Shown piece by piece: positions 41,876 through 50,851 of a stretch of DNA of 64,000 nucleotides. The position numbers and the translations under genes are program-made. How positions within the stretch are numbered: position 1 is the first letter of the stretch; the number at the start of each line of letters is the position of its first letter. The stretch covers positions 62,001 through 126,000 of the forward strand of contig NZ_JACZCR010000047.1 in the NCBI RefSeq assembly GCF_014904735.1, read 5' to 3'. The notes under the pieces were generated by a model. That model worked only from the letters and a program-made list of their open reading frames with translations. It was not told the origin of the DNA and did no database searches. This DNA comes from Microbulbifer hainanensis (GTDB lineage Bacteria > Pseudomonadota > Gammaproteobacteria > Pseudomonadales > Cellvibrionaceae).

Positions 41876-43450
41876 GTGATTGATGAAGCCGTCGTCGACC
41901 TGTCCCGGCTGCAGTTTGCCCTGACCGCCCTCTACCACTTCCTGTTTGTGCCGCTGACGCTGGGATTGTCGTTCATCCTCGCGATCATGGAATCCTGCTA
42001 TGTCATGTCCGGCAAGGAAATCTACAAGGACATGACCAAGTTCTGGGGCAAGCTGTTCGGCATCAATTTCGCCATGGGCGTGACCACGGGTATCACGCTG
42101 GAATTTCAGTTCGGCACCAACTGGAGTTATTACTCCCACTACGTGGGGGATATCTTCGGCGTACCGCTGGCCATTGAAGGACTGATGGCATTCTTCCTCG
42201 AGTCCACCTTCGTGGGGCTGTTTTTTTTCGGTTGGGACCGACTGACGAAAGTGCAACACCTGGTGGTGACCTGGCTGGTGGCCATTGGCTCCAACCTGTC
42301 GGCGCTGTGGATACTGATTGCCAATGGCTGGATGCAGTATCCGACAGGAGCGGAATTCAACTATGAATCCATGCGTATGGAACTGGACAGTTTTGCCGAC
42401 GTACTGTTCAACCCGGTGGCCCAGGTCAAGTTCGTGCATACGGTAGCGGCCGGCTACACCACCGGCGCCATGTTCGTACTCAGCGTGTCCGCCTATTACC
42501 TGCTGCGCAATCGCGACCTGCCCTTCGCGCGCCGCTCTTTCGCCATTGCGTCGAGCTTTGGACTCGCGTCTGCACTGTCGGTGATCGTGCTCGGCGACGA
42601 GAGCGGTTACACCGTCGGCGATATCCAGAAAACCAAGCTGGCGGCGATCGAGGCCGCCTGGGAAACCGAAGATCCCCCGGCCTCATTCACCCTGTTTGCG
42701 ATTCCCGACCGGGAAAATCAGACCAATCACTACGCAGTGGAAATCCCCTGGGTGATGGGCCTGATCGCGACCCGCTCGATCGATGAACCAGTGCTGGGGT
42801 TTGACAAGCTGATCCCTCAACACGAGCAACGCATTCGCAACGGCATCCTCGCCTACGAAACACTCGAACAGCTGCGCGCCGGTGATACCAGCGACGAGAC
42901 CCGGCGGCAGTTTGCCGACCTGCGCGCCGACCTCGGCTTCGGCCTGCTACTGAAGCGCCAAACCGACAATATCAGTGCGGCCACCGAAGAGCAGATCAAG
43001 CGGGCGGCGCAGGACTCCATCCCATCGGTGCCCCTGTTGTTCTGGACTTTCCGCATCATGGTGGGCTGCGGCCTGCTCATGCTATTCGTGTTTGCCGCTG
43101 CCTTCATCGAATCCGCCCGGCATCACAGCGCCGCCAGCAAGCGGTTGTTGCGGCTGTGTATGTGGTCGCTACCCCTGCCGTGGATCGCGGCCGAGTGCGG
43201 CTGGGTGGTCGCGGAGAGCGGCCGCCAGCCCTGGTCAATCGCCGAAGTGCTGCCCACTTATCTCTCCGCCTCTTCCATCACCCGCGGCGAGGTGATCGGC
43301 AGCCTGGCGGCCATCATCGCGTTTTACACTTTCCTGCTGGTGGTGGAGGTCTACCTGATGCAGCGCTTTATCCGCAAAGGGCCATCGAGCCTCGGCACCG
43401 GTCGCTATCACTTCGAACTGGCCGCCGAACACACTGCGCAGAGAACCTGA
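41876..43450 (+). CDS. cydA: Cytochrome bd ubiquinol oxidase subunit I
   Basis: A 524-residue subunit carrying hemes b558, b595 and d. It oxidises ubiquinol and reduces O2 to water with high affinity. Visible features: the early heme-ligand His21 ([15 protein letters not shown]), His in [12 protein letters not shown], and a long Q-loop (about residues 240-370) like E. coli CydA (522). The start is GTG 41876 with GAAGGAGA upstream inside cydP; there is no ATG that would keep the first helix intact. Confidence 0.96.
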   Translation: MIDEAVVDLSRLQFALTALYHFLFVPLTLGLSFILAIMESCYVMSGKEIYKDMTKFWGKLFGINFAMGVTTGITLEFQFGTNWSYYSHYVGDIFGVPLAIEGLMAFFLESTFVGLFFFGWDRLTKVQHLVVTWLVAIGSNLSALWILIANGWMQYPTGAEFNYESMRMELDSFADVLFNPVAQVKFVHTVAAGYTTGAMFVLSVSAYYLLRNRDLPFARRSFAIASSFGLASALSVIVLGDESGYTVGDIQKTKLAAIEAAWETEDPPASFTLFAIPDRENQTNHYAVEIPWVMGLIATRSIDEPVLGFDKLIPQHEQRIRNGILAYETLEQLRAGDTSDETRRQFADLRADLGFGLLLKRQTDNISAATEEQIKRAAQDSIPSVPLLFWTFRIMVGCGLLMLFVFAAAFIESARHHSAASKRLLRLCMWSLPLPWIAAECGWVVAESGRQPWSIAEVLPTYLSASSITRGEVIGSLAAIIAFYTFLLVVEVYLMQRFIRKGPSSLGTGRYHFELAAEHTAQRT

Positions 43451-43460
43451 GGGCAGCATC

Positions 43461-44594
43461 ATGGATTACGAAACACTGAAGCTGATCTGGTGGGCGCTGA
43501 TCGGCGTCCTGCTGATCGGTTTTGCCATTACCGATGGCTTCGACATGGGTGTCGGGATGCTGCTGCGCGTCATCGCGCGCACGGACATCGAGCGGCGCGT
43601 GATGATCAATACCGTGGGGCCGCACTGGGAGGGCAACCAGGTGTGGCTGATCACTGCCGGCGGCGCCATTTTCGCTGCCTGGCCGATGGTGTATGCGGCG
43701 GCATTTTCCGGTCTCTACGCCGCTCTGATCATCACCCTGCTCGCCCTGTTCTTCCGTCCCGTCGGCTTTGATTACCGCTCGAAAATCGGGGATTGGCGCT
43801 GGCGCGAAGCTTGGGACTGGGGACTGACCATCGGCGGCGTGGTACCGGCGCTGATCTTCGGAGTGGCCTTCGGCAACCTGTTGCTGGGCCTGCCGTTCAA
43901 TCTGGACGATCTGTTGCGCCCGAGTTACGAGGGTTCCTTCTGGGCACTGCTGCACCCCTTCGCCCTGGTGTGCGGCCTGCTGTCGGTCGCCATGCTGGCA
44001 ATGCAGGGGGGCGCCTGGCTACAGCTCAAAACCGAAGGCCTGCTGCTCTCCCGCGCGCGACGGATTACAGAAATCACCGCCTGGGCAGTGATCGGACTGT
44101 TCATACTGGCCGGTATCTGGCTGTTGCTTGGCGTGGACGGCCTGCATATCGTGGAGGGCAGACCGGCCGATGAGGCCATCACACCACTGATGAAAACCGT
44201 GGCCGCCGGCAATAGCGGCTGGCAGGCGAATTTCCGCGCGCAGCCCGCACTTTATGCCATACCGCTGCTGGGTATCATCGCGGCACTGGCCACCGCCCTC
44301 TTGAGCCGCCGCGAGAGTAACCTGGTCTTCGTCGCCAGCTCGATTTGTCTGACCGCGATCATCCTGACCCCGGCCGTCGCACTGTTCCCATTCGTGATGC
44401 CGTCATCAGTCAATCCGGATATCAGCCTGACAATGTGGGACGCCACCTCCAGCAAACTCACCCTGGGCCTGATGCTAGTGGCCGCCGCGGTGTTCGTGCC
44501 CATCATCCTGCTCTATACCGCCTGGTGTTACCGCCGTATGTTCGGGCGCGTCAGCAAGCAGTACATCGAAGACAATTCACACAGTAGCTACTGA
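43461..44594 (+). CDS. cydB: Cytochrome bd ubiquinol oxidase subunit II
   Basis: A 377-residue partner of CydA, with about nine membrane helices and the conserved start ETLKLIWWALIGVLLIGFAITDGFDMGVG. PHWEGNQVWLITAGGAIFAAWP is the family segment near residue 57. E. coli CydB has 379 residues. It follows cydA by 10 bases. Confidence 0.97.
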   Translation: MDYETLKLIWWALIGVLLIGFAITDGFDMGVGMLLRVIARTDIERRVMINTVGPHWEGNQVWLITAGGAIFAAWPMVYAAAFSGLYAALIITLLALFFRPVGFDYRSKIGDWRWREAWDWGLTIGGVVPALIFGVAFGNLLLGLPFNLDDLLRPSYEGSFWALLHPFALVCGLLSVAMLAMQGGAWLQLKTEGLLLSRARRITEITAWAVIGLFILAGIWLLLGVDGLHIVEGRPADEAITPLMKTVAAGNSGWQANFRAQPALYAIPLLGIIAALATALLSRRESNLVFVASSICLTAIILTPAVALFPFVMPSSVNPDISLTMWDATSSKLTLGLMLVAAAVFVPIILLYTAWCYRRMFGRVSKQYIEDNSHSSY

Positions 44595-44622
44595 GCAGTT
44601 ACTGAATAACGGAAACACTTTT

Positions 44623-44766
44623 ATGTGGTATTTCACCTGGATTCTGGGCGTACTGCTGGCCTGCGCATTTGCCATCGTCAATGCGCTCTGGCTGGAAAAC
44701 ACGGAAAACATGGACCGGCTGGAAGCCGAGGAAGAGCGGCGGCGGGAAGGAACCGGCGGCGCATGA
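44623..44766 (+). CDS. cydX: Cytochrome bd small subunit CydX, 47 residues
   Basis: A short single-helix subunit needed for stability of the bd oxidase. The peptide begins MWYFTWILGVLLACAFAIVN and continues with ALWLEN. The E. coli CydX (37 residues) begins MWYFAWILGTLLACSFGV, so the match is clear. The charged tail rich in Glu/Arg is about ten residues longer than in E. coli. It lies 28 bases after cydB, and its stop overlaps the next gene start as ATGA. Confidence 0.94.
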   Translation: MWYFTWILGVLLACAFAIVNALWLENTENMDRLEAEEERRREGTGGA

Positions 44767-45017
44767 AGTGGTTGCGCCGCCTGACCTTCGCCGCGGCACT
44801 GCTGGTCAGCCTCGGCATCACCTTCTGGCCGCCGCTGCTGTATGGAGAAGAGGCCGCACCGGGACACGGTACGACCATCGCGATAATACTCGGGCTCTGC
44901 ACGGGCGTTGTCTATGGCTGCGGTATTCTGCGCCGAATGTCCCACCCGCTGCAGCTGACCCTCGCTGTAGCAGCCTGGCTGGCGATCACGACAGTAGCGG
45001 TGATCACCAGCCGGTGA
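44763..45017 (+). CDS. ybgE: cyd operon protein YbgE
   Basis: An 84-residue membrane protein with two or three helices and an N-terminal KWLRRLTF. By position (directly after cydX, sharing ATGA) and by size it is YbgE/CydE of the cyd operon. The match in sequence is modest, apart from the two-helix layout and the short loop GCGILRRMSHP. The function is not known. Confidence 0.82.
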   Translation: MKWLRRLTFAAALLVSLGITFWPPLLYGEEAAPGHGTTIAIILGLCTGVVYGCGILRRMSHPLQLTLAVAAWLAITTVAVITSR

Positions 45018-45052
45018 ATCGCGCGACCGCGATCACCACTGATTGCCAGTCG

Positions 45053-46495
45053 TTATTCCGTTCGGCCTTCGTCGTCCTCATCGGCCATGGGAAATACGTC
45101 TTCGTCGATGGCATCGATCTCTTCAACCGCCGGTGCCCGGCGCAACACGAGAAAACCGCAGATACCAGCGATAACCGATGCCAGCAGGACCCCGGCCTTG
45201 GCCTGAATCAGTAGATCCCCCTCGCCGGCAAACGCCAGTTCCGAAATAAAGATCGACATGGTGAAACCGATACCGCCAAGCAGCGCCACACCGAAAATAT
45301 GGTGAAAATTGGCAGATTTGGGCAGTCTGCCGAGGCCCAGTTTCCACCCCAGCCAGGTGGCACCGACGATGCCGACGAGCTTGCCGAAAACCAGTCCGGT
45401 AATCACGCCGAGGGTCACCGGGTTGAGCACCGCCGCACTGCTGGTAAAGCTGTCGATCGGAATGCCGGCATTGGCCAGGGCAAAAATCGGTACCACCAGG
45501 AAGGCCACCGGGGTATGCAGGCGTGTCTCCATGCGCTGCAGCGGCGACTGCGCCATGTGGACACCGTTATCCAGCGCCATCACCCGCGCGCGCAGCGCAT
45601 CGTTGGCGATGATCTTGTCGCCAGGGCGGAAACAGCGGTCGAAGCTGCGAATGATATCTTTCACGAAGGTGCTGAACGCGACCGGATCGTACTTGGGCCG
45701 CGCGGGCATCGCCATGGCGGTAATAACGCCCGCCAGGGTTGCATGCACACCGCTCAGGTAAAATTCGTACCACAGCAGCAGGCCGACAAAAATGTAGGCC
45801 GGTGCACGGCGCACCCCGGCGAACTTGAGCAGCCACAGGATCACCACCAGCAGTCCGGCGCCCATCAACGCAACAGTATTGACGCTCTCGGTATACCAGA
45901 TGGCAATCACCAGGATCGCACCCAGGTCGTCGACAATCGCCAGCGCCACGAGGAATGTGACCACGGCGCGGGGCACGCGGTTGCCGAGCAGGGCGATACA
46001 GCCCACCGCGAAGGCGATATCCGTCGCCATCGGGATACCCCAGCCGCGCGCTGCGATACCGTCGCCGTTGAGACCGGAATAAATCAGCGCCGGTACCACC
46101 ATGCCGCCAATGGCCGCCATCACCGGCAACACCGCCTGTTTCAGGTCCGACAGTTCACCGACGAGGAACTCCCGCTTCAGTTCGAGTCCGACGAGAAAAA
46201 AGAACACGGCCATCAGGCCATCGTTGATCCAGTGGTGCAGGCTCAGGGAGAACGACCAATCGCCGACGCCCAGGCTGACCGGCAGGTGCAACAGGTGTTC
46301 GTAGGCTTCCTGCAGAGGGGAATTGGCGATGATCAGCGCCAGCAGGGCGCAGATCATCAAGACGATACCGCCACTACTCTGGCGGTGGATAAACTCTTCG
46401 AACGGCGTTACCAGCCGGCCGAATGCGCTTTCCAGTGGCGCTTCGAACACCTTGCCCTTGCGGATTCTAAATTTGTCCAAAACGCTCTTCGGCAT
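45053..46495 (-). CDS. nhaA: Na+/H+ antiporter NhaA
   Basis: A 480-residue inner-membrane antiporter that exports Na+ in exchange for protons. The key aspartates of the ion site are in ATDIAFAVG and IVDDLGAI. Helix pattern and the start of the core (FFFLVGLELKREFLVGEL) fit. It is longer than E. coli NhaA (388) because of an extra N-terminal segment and a central insert of about 60 residues (DIIRSFDRCFRPGDKII region). GGAAGGAGGT lies 9 bases before ATG. It converges on the cyd operon. Confidence 0.95.
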   Translation of the reverse strand: MPKSVLDKFRIRKGKVFEAPLESAFGRLVTPFEEFIHRQSSGGIVLMICALLALIIANSPLQEAYEHLLHLPVSLGVGDWSFSLSLHHWINDGLMAVFFFLVGLELKREFLVGELSDLKQAVLPVMAAIGGMVVPALIYSGLNGDGIAARGWGIPMATDIAFAVGCIALLGNRVPRAVVTFLVALAIVDDLGAILVIAIWYTESVNTVALMGAGLLVVILWLLKFAGVRRAPAYIFVGLLLWYEFYLSGVHATLAGVITAMAMPARPKYDPVAFSTFVKDIIRSFDRCFRPGDKIIANDALRARVMALDNGVHMAQSPLQRMETRLHTPVAFLVVPIFALANAGIPIDSFTSSAAVLNPVTLGVITGLVFGKLVGIVGATWLGWKLGLGRLPKSANFHHIFGVALLGGIGFTMSIFISELAFAGEGDLLIQAKAGVLLASVIAGICGFLVLRRAPAVEEIDAIDEDVFPMADEDDEGRTE

Positions 46496-46687
46496 CGACA
46501 GCGGACCTCCTTCCTTAAGAATAGGGCACCGCTCAACATCGTGGCCCGCGTGTATCCGCTGCCGGCCACCGCCAGCGCGCGCGTCAGATATCGAGAGGTG
46601 CCCATAGTGCTTCTATCAATTTGAAGCAGAGGGTAGCATGGCACCCAGTTCCGCCACCATCGTTGACCACTACACTATTAGCCTGCC

Positions 46688-47455
46688 ATGACGCGCCTGG
46701 ACCTCCTTCTTGTCGAACGCCAACTCGCCAACTCCCGGACTCACGCCAAGAAACTGATTGAGGCGGGTCGGGTACAGATCGGTGCCGGCGGCAACTGGGA
46801 GCAGGCCCGCAAAGCCGGCCAGCCAGTCGGTGAAGACTGGGAGCTGCGGGTGGAACCACTGCCGGAAGACCGCTATGTGTCCCGCGCCGGACTCAAGCTC
46901 GCGGCTATTCTCGACCACACCGGGCTGGATCCGAGCGGCTGGCACGCACTCGACGTAGGCTGCTCCACCGGAGGCTTCAGCGACTGCCTGTTACAGCGCG
47001 GTGCCGAGCTGGTAGTGGGTGTGGACGTCGGGCGCGACCAGCTGGCACCCAGCCTGCGCGAGGATCCGCGCATGCACCTGTTTGAAGGCGTCAACGCCCG
47101 CCATCTGGAAGCCGCGCAGCTGGCGCCATTCGGCGACGAAGGTTTTGACGCGATCGTGATGGATGTGTCGTTTATTTCCCAGACGCTGATATTGCCGCAG
47201 CTGCCACCGCTGCTGAAACCCGGCGGGCAGCTGCTGAGCCTGGTAAAACCCCAGTTCGAAGTGGGCCCGGAACATATCGGCAAGGGCGGACTGGTACGCG
47301 ATAGTGGGCTCTACCCGAAGGTGCAGGAGAGTATTACCGCATTGTGCGCCTCGCTGAACCTGCAGGTGCGGGAATATATCGATAGCCCGATCCGGGGCGG
47401 AGACGGCAATCGCGAATTTCTGCTGTGGGCGGTACTCGATAACCCCACAAATTAG
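46688..47455 (+). CDS. TlyA-family rRNA (2'-O)-methyltransferase
   Basis: A 255-residue protein with an S4 RNA-binding domain (residues 1-60, RLDLLLVERQLANSRTHAKKLI) and an FtsJ-like methyltransferase (HALDVGCSTGGFSDCLLQRG as the SAM site). Homologues methylate the ribose of 16S and 23S rRNA residues; some were called hemolysins. It is divergent from nhaA and apparently monocistronic. Confidence 0.9.
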   Translation: MTRLDLLLVERQLANSRTHAKKLIEAGRVQIGAGGNWEQARKAGQPVGEDWELRVEPLPEDRYVSRAGLKLAAILDHTGLDPSGWHALDVGCSTGGFSDCLLQRGAELVVGVDVGRDQLAPSLREDPRMHLFEGVNARHLEAAQLAPFGDEGFDAIVMDVSFISQTLILPQLPPLLKPGGQLLSLVKPQFEVGPEHIGKGGLVRDSGLYPKVQESITALCASLNLQVREYIDSPIRGGDGNREFLLWAVLDNPTN

Positions 47456-47495
47456 TTTCGCTGCAGCGCCCTATTCCGGAACAACCGGGCGCGGT

Positions 47496-47957
47496 TCAGC
47501 GGATTTCCGTCACCACCTCGGTCTTTACTGAATTGGCGATAAAGCACTGTTCGTGGGACTGGTGGTGAACCCGCTCCAGCTGCTCGCGGGTGGGCTGTTT
47601 GTCGCCGCTAAAAACCACCTGCGGGCGCAATATCACCCGGGTCATGGCCATACGCCCGTCTGCGTCTTTAGACATCACCCCCACCGCCTCATCGCGATAC
47701 TCGTCAACCACCCAGCCACGCTTCGCCGCTATAGCCAGGAAAAACAACATATGGCAGCTGGACAGCGCCGCGACAAAGGCCTCCTCGGGATCGACGTTGT
47801 CGGACACGGAATACGGGATGGGGACAATATGAGGTGAGGACGAGGCGGCCACTTCAGCGCCGCCATCGAACAGCCACTTGTGCGCGCGGCTGTATTGGTT
47901 ATCGGTAAAAGCGGCGCCGTCGCGACACCAGAGAACGGTGGAAAAATACTCGGACAC
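47496..47957 (-). CDS. OsmC family protein
   Basis: A 153-residue OsmC/Ohr-fold protein. The second peroxidatic-type cysteine lies in the ALSSCHMLFFLAIAAKRGW segment; I do not see the first OsmC cysteine with confidence, so whether it is a peroxidase is open. GTG 47957 is the start by the SEYFSTVLWCRDGA N-terminus. It converges on tlyA and is followed upstream by the DUF1272 gene, 13 bases away. Confidence 0.85.
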   Translation of the reverse strand: MSEYFSTVLWCRDGAAFTDNQYSRAHKWLFDGGAEVAASSSPHIVPIPYSVSDNVDPEEAFVAALSSCHMLFFLAIAAKRGWVVDEYRDEAVGVMSKDADGRMAMTRVILRPQVVFSGDKQPTREQLERVHHQSHEQCFIANSVKTEVVTEIR

Positions 47958-47970
47958 GAGACCTCTCAGA

Positions 47971-48201
47971 TCAGGAAAGCAGTTTTTCCAGCTTGGCCTT
48001 GAAACGATGGCTGGGCACTTCGGTCGGGGAGCGGGTGCGGGTCGGGCGCATGACCAGCTGCCCCTGGCAATTGGGGCAGCTCCGCGCCAGTTGCTCGGCG
48101 CACTGGGGACAATAGGTACACTCGAAAGAGCAGATATAGGCCTCGTCGGCCAGTGCCAGCGGCGCGCTGCAGCGCTCGCAAGTCGGCTTCATTTTCAACA
48201 T
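47971..48201 (-). CDS. DUF1272 zinc-ribbon-like protein
   Basis: A 76-residue protein with six or more cysteines in PTCERC, YICSFECTYCPQCAEQ and SCPNCQG, typical of DUF1272, which probably binds zinc. A basic tail follows. ATG 48201 is preferred over an earlier ATG in frame, since the family starts MLKMKPTCERC. It lies 13 bases before the OsmC-like gene. No activity is known. Confidence 0.85.
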   Translation of the reverse strand: MLKMKPTCERCSAPLALADEAYICSFECTYCPQCAEQLARSCPNCQGQLVMRPTRTRSPTEVPSHRFKAKLEKLLS

Positions 48202-48321
48202 GGCAGCCCCGTAGATCTCCATCTGTTACGGCGATGTCTCACGCCAAATTCAGCGGCCCCTCCGGAATCCTGTTCCGGCAGGACCGCCAACTCGACAGAG
48301 GCGGGTTACTGCAACGTCCCG

Positions 48322-48666
48322 TTACTCCGCCTCGAGTTGCTGGTCAGTGCGCGCGGCCATAATAAAGTCGTTCTTGTGCAACCCTTTTGCCTCGTGGCTC
48401 CACCAGGTTACTGTCACCTTGCCCCACTCTGTGAGCAGAGCCGGATGGTGACCGACTTCTTCCGCAATGGCGCCGACGCGGTTGGTAAATGCCAGCGCCT
48501 GCTTGAAGTTGCGAAACTTGAACACACGCTCCAGTTGCATGATTCCGTCGCGGGCTACCGGGGTCCAGTCGGGGATTTCCCGCAGCAGCTCGGCCAGCTC
48601 CTCATCGCTTACCAGCGGTGCATCGGCGCGACAGGCTTCGCATTGTTGTTGGGCAAGTTCAGTCAT
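48322..48666 (-). CDS. phhB: 4a-hydroxytetrahydrobiopterin dehydratase
   Basis: A 114-residue enzyme of pterin recycling (PCD/DCoH family), which dehydrates the carbinolamine made by phenylalanine hydroxylase. The conserved [19 protein letters not shown] with its two histidines, and [15 protein letters not shown] before it, are clear. No phenylalanine hydroxylase gene (phhA) is adjacent, unlike in Pseudomonas. Confidence 0.93.
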   Translation of the reverse strand: MTELAQQQCEACRADAPLVSDEELAELLREIPDWTPVARDGIMQLERVFKFRNFKQALAFTNRVGAIAEEVGHHPALLTEWGKVTVTWWSHEAKGLHKNDFIMAARTDQQLEAE

Positions 48667-48943
48667 GAAGAATTCCTCAAAAAATTTAAATTATTATGGA
48701 CTCTTTTGAGTTTCGCCTCACTCTACCCGCCGCCAATTGAGGAAACAAGCGCACCGAAGAAAAACCAATTTTATGTGGTTTTCCCTCGTCTTAATGGGAC
48801 AGAGTGCTAAAAATCAGCAGAGCATTCTGCGCTCGTACCGGTTCGATCAGGCTGCAGTGGCAGCCGCCCCGCGGACGCTGATATCGGTACCATCGCACTT
48901 GTGATAGCTTTGCCACTGCAGCAGATACGGAATAAGGAATCCC

Positions 48944-50752
48944 ATGAAAGCCACCGCCCTGCCCGCCCTGGCCCTGTTATTGGCGCTCGGCGCCTGCGAC
49001 GAGCGCCCGGCCTCCAGCCCCGCGCCCACGAAACCCGAAGCGACAGCCGCCAGCAGCGAAGTAAAGAACGCCGGGTTCGAACAGCTGTCGGCGCAGATGG
49101 TGGACGACCTGTGGAAGCTGTTCCCGTCCTGGGCGGTCAGCGAGGGGTACTACGCTGTCGCCGATCAGCTGCAGGTGCCGGATGACAACTACCGCAAGCA
49201 GGTCCTCGACTTTGTGAAGCAGTACCGCGGCCTGTTCCGAAAAATCGACGCGAGCCAGCTCGATTCCGGCGCCAGCAGCGACCTGTCGATGATCCGCAAC
49301 TATCTCGACCGCCTGCAGTGGCAAATAGAGAAGTTCAAGGCCTACCAGTGGAATCCCGCGGAATACAATGTTTCGGCAACCTTCGCATTGATTCTCAATA
49401 CCGACTACGCCCCGCTGGACGAGCGGCTGCGCACATTCAGTCGCCGGATGGAGAAGGTGCCGGCTTACTATGAAGCCGCCGAACAATCCCTGCGCACACC
49501 CGCTTCACCGCAGCTGGTGCTCGCCATAAAGCAGAACGAGGGAGCACTCAGTGTGTTCGGCCAGGAGCTGGAAGACAAGCTGGCCGCAAGCGGACTCAGC
49601 AAGGACGAAAAAACGAAATTTACCCAGCGGCTGATTGCCACCCGCGAGGCGATCGAGGACTACATTACTTTCCTGCAGACCCGTCACGCGGAACTCGAGA
49701 AAACACAGAAGTACAAGAACTTCCGTATCGGTGAAAAACTCTACGAGGAAAAATTCAAATACGATATCCAGATTGGCATGGGTGCCAGGGAGCTCTACGA
49801 ACGCGCGCTAAAGGAAAAAGCCAGGCTGCACGACAAGATGACCGAGCTCGCGGACAAACTGTGGCCCAAATATTTCCCCGACCAGCAACCGCCGGAGGAT
49901 CGGCTGGAGCGCATTTCCGCCATGCTGGAAAAGCTCTCGCTGCACCACGCCACCAAGGAAAGCTTCAAGGCGGATGTCGAAAAGCAGATTCCCGAGCTGG
50001 CGGCCTTCGTAACCGAGCACAACCTGCTGTCACTGGATGCGGAAAAACCGCTGGTCGTTCGTACGACACCGCCTTACATGCGCGGTTTCGCCGTGGCCTC
50101 GATCAATGCCCCCGGCCCCTATGACAAGGGCGCTAACACCTACTTTAACGTCATGCCGATCGCGGACTTCAGCGACGAGGAAGCCGAGAGTTTCCTGCGC
50201 GAATACAACAGTTACCTGATGCAGATCCTGTGTATTCACGAGGCCATCCCCGGGCACTACACACAGCTGGTCTACGCCAACAGATCCCCCAGCCTGATCA
50301 AGAGTATTCTCGGCAACGGCGCCATGATCGAGGGCTGGGCCGTCTACGCCGAACGCATGATGCTGGAGGCCGGCTACGGCGACTTTTCTCCGGAACTGTG
50401 GTTGATGTACTACAAGTGGAACCTGCGCACCGTGACCAACACCATTCTCGACTACGAGATCCAGGTGAAGGGCATCGATGAGCAAAGGGCCATGGAACTG
50501 ATGGTCAAGGACGCTTTCCAGCAGAAGGCCGAGGCCATGGGCAAGTGGCGCCGCGCAACCCTGAGCCAGGTACAGCTCACCAGTTACTTTGCGGGCTTTG
50601 CCGATATTCTCGCGCTGCGGGAGGAAGTGAAACAGAAGCTCGGCGACAAGTTCGACCTGAAAGCCTTCCACGAGAAGTTTCTGAGTTACGGCAGTGCGCC
50701 GATACCGGTCATTCGCAAGTTGATGCTGGAGGACTTGCCGAAGAGCCAGTAA
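48944..50752 (+). CDS. DUF885 zinc-peptidase lipoprotein
   Basis: A 602-residue predicted lipoprotein (lipobox ALGAC, then an Ala/Ser/Pro/Thr linker). It contains the DUF885 motif HEAIPGHYTQLVYANRSPSL (about residue 430) followed by IEGWAVYAERMMLEAGYG, whose Glu residues should complete the zinc site. The helical fold and length are standard for the family. It is expected to process peptides outside the cytoplasm. With the shorter relative at 32875 it makes two DUF885-like lipoproteins in one window. Confidence 0.88.
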   Translation: MKATALPALALLLALGACDERPASSPAPTKPEATAASSEVKNAGFEQLSAQMVDDLWKLFPSWAVSEGYYAVADQLQVPDDNYRKQVLDFVKQYRGLFRKIDASQLDSGASSDLSMIRNYLDRLQWQIEKFKAYQWNPAEYNVSATFALILNTDYAPLDERLRTFSRRMEKVPAYYEAAEQSLRTPASPQLVLAIKQNEGALSVFGQELEDKLAASGLSKDEKTKFTQRLIATREAIEDYITFLQTRHAELEKTQKYKNFRIGEKLYEEKFKYDIQIGMGARELYERALKEKARLHDKMTELADKLWPKYFPDQQPPEDRLERISAMLEKLSLHHATKESFKADVEKQIPELAAFVTEHNLLSLDAEKPLVVRTTPPYMRGFAVASINAPGPYDKGANTYFNVMPIADFSDEEAESFLREYNSYLMQILCIHEAIPGHYTQLVYANRSPSLIKSILGNGAMIEGWAVYAERMMLEAGYGDFSPELWLMYYKWNLRTVTNTILDYEIQVKGIDEQRAMELMVKDAFQQKAEAMGKWRRATLSQVQLTSYFAGFADILALREEVKQKLGDKFDLKAFHEKFLSYGSAPIPVIRKLMLEDLPKSQ

Positions 50753-50753
50753 T

Positions 50754-50785
50754 AAAAAAGCGGGTCCCTACCGGGCACCCGCTTT
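50754..50785. terminator. Hairpin with T-run for the minus strand (first of two)
   Basis: AAAGCGGGT (50757-50765) pairs with ACCCGCTTT (50777-50785). The six-base A-run at 50754-50759 is a T-run on the minus strand, so it works best for the thiolase gene although it lies right after the stop of the DUF885 gene. Confidence 0.8.
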
Positions 50786-50796
50786 GTCGACAACCG

Positions 50797-50826
50797 AAAA
50801 CGGAGGCATTGCTGCCTCCGTTTTTT
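50797..50826. terminator. Hairpin with T-run for the plus strand (second of two)
   Basis: CGGAGGCA (50801-50808) pairs with TGCCTCCG (50813-50820) around TTGC, with flanking AAAA before and TTTTTT after. The T-run serves the plus-strand DUF885 gene, although the hairpin is next to the end of the thiolase gene. Confidence 0.88.
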
Positions 50827-50851
50827 ATGGCCGCTCCGGTTTATCGCCGGC

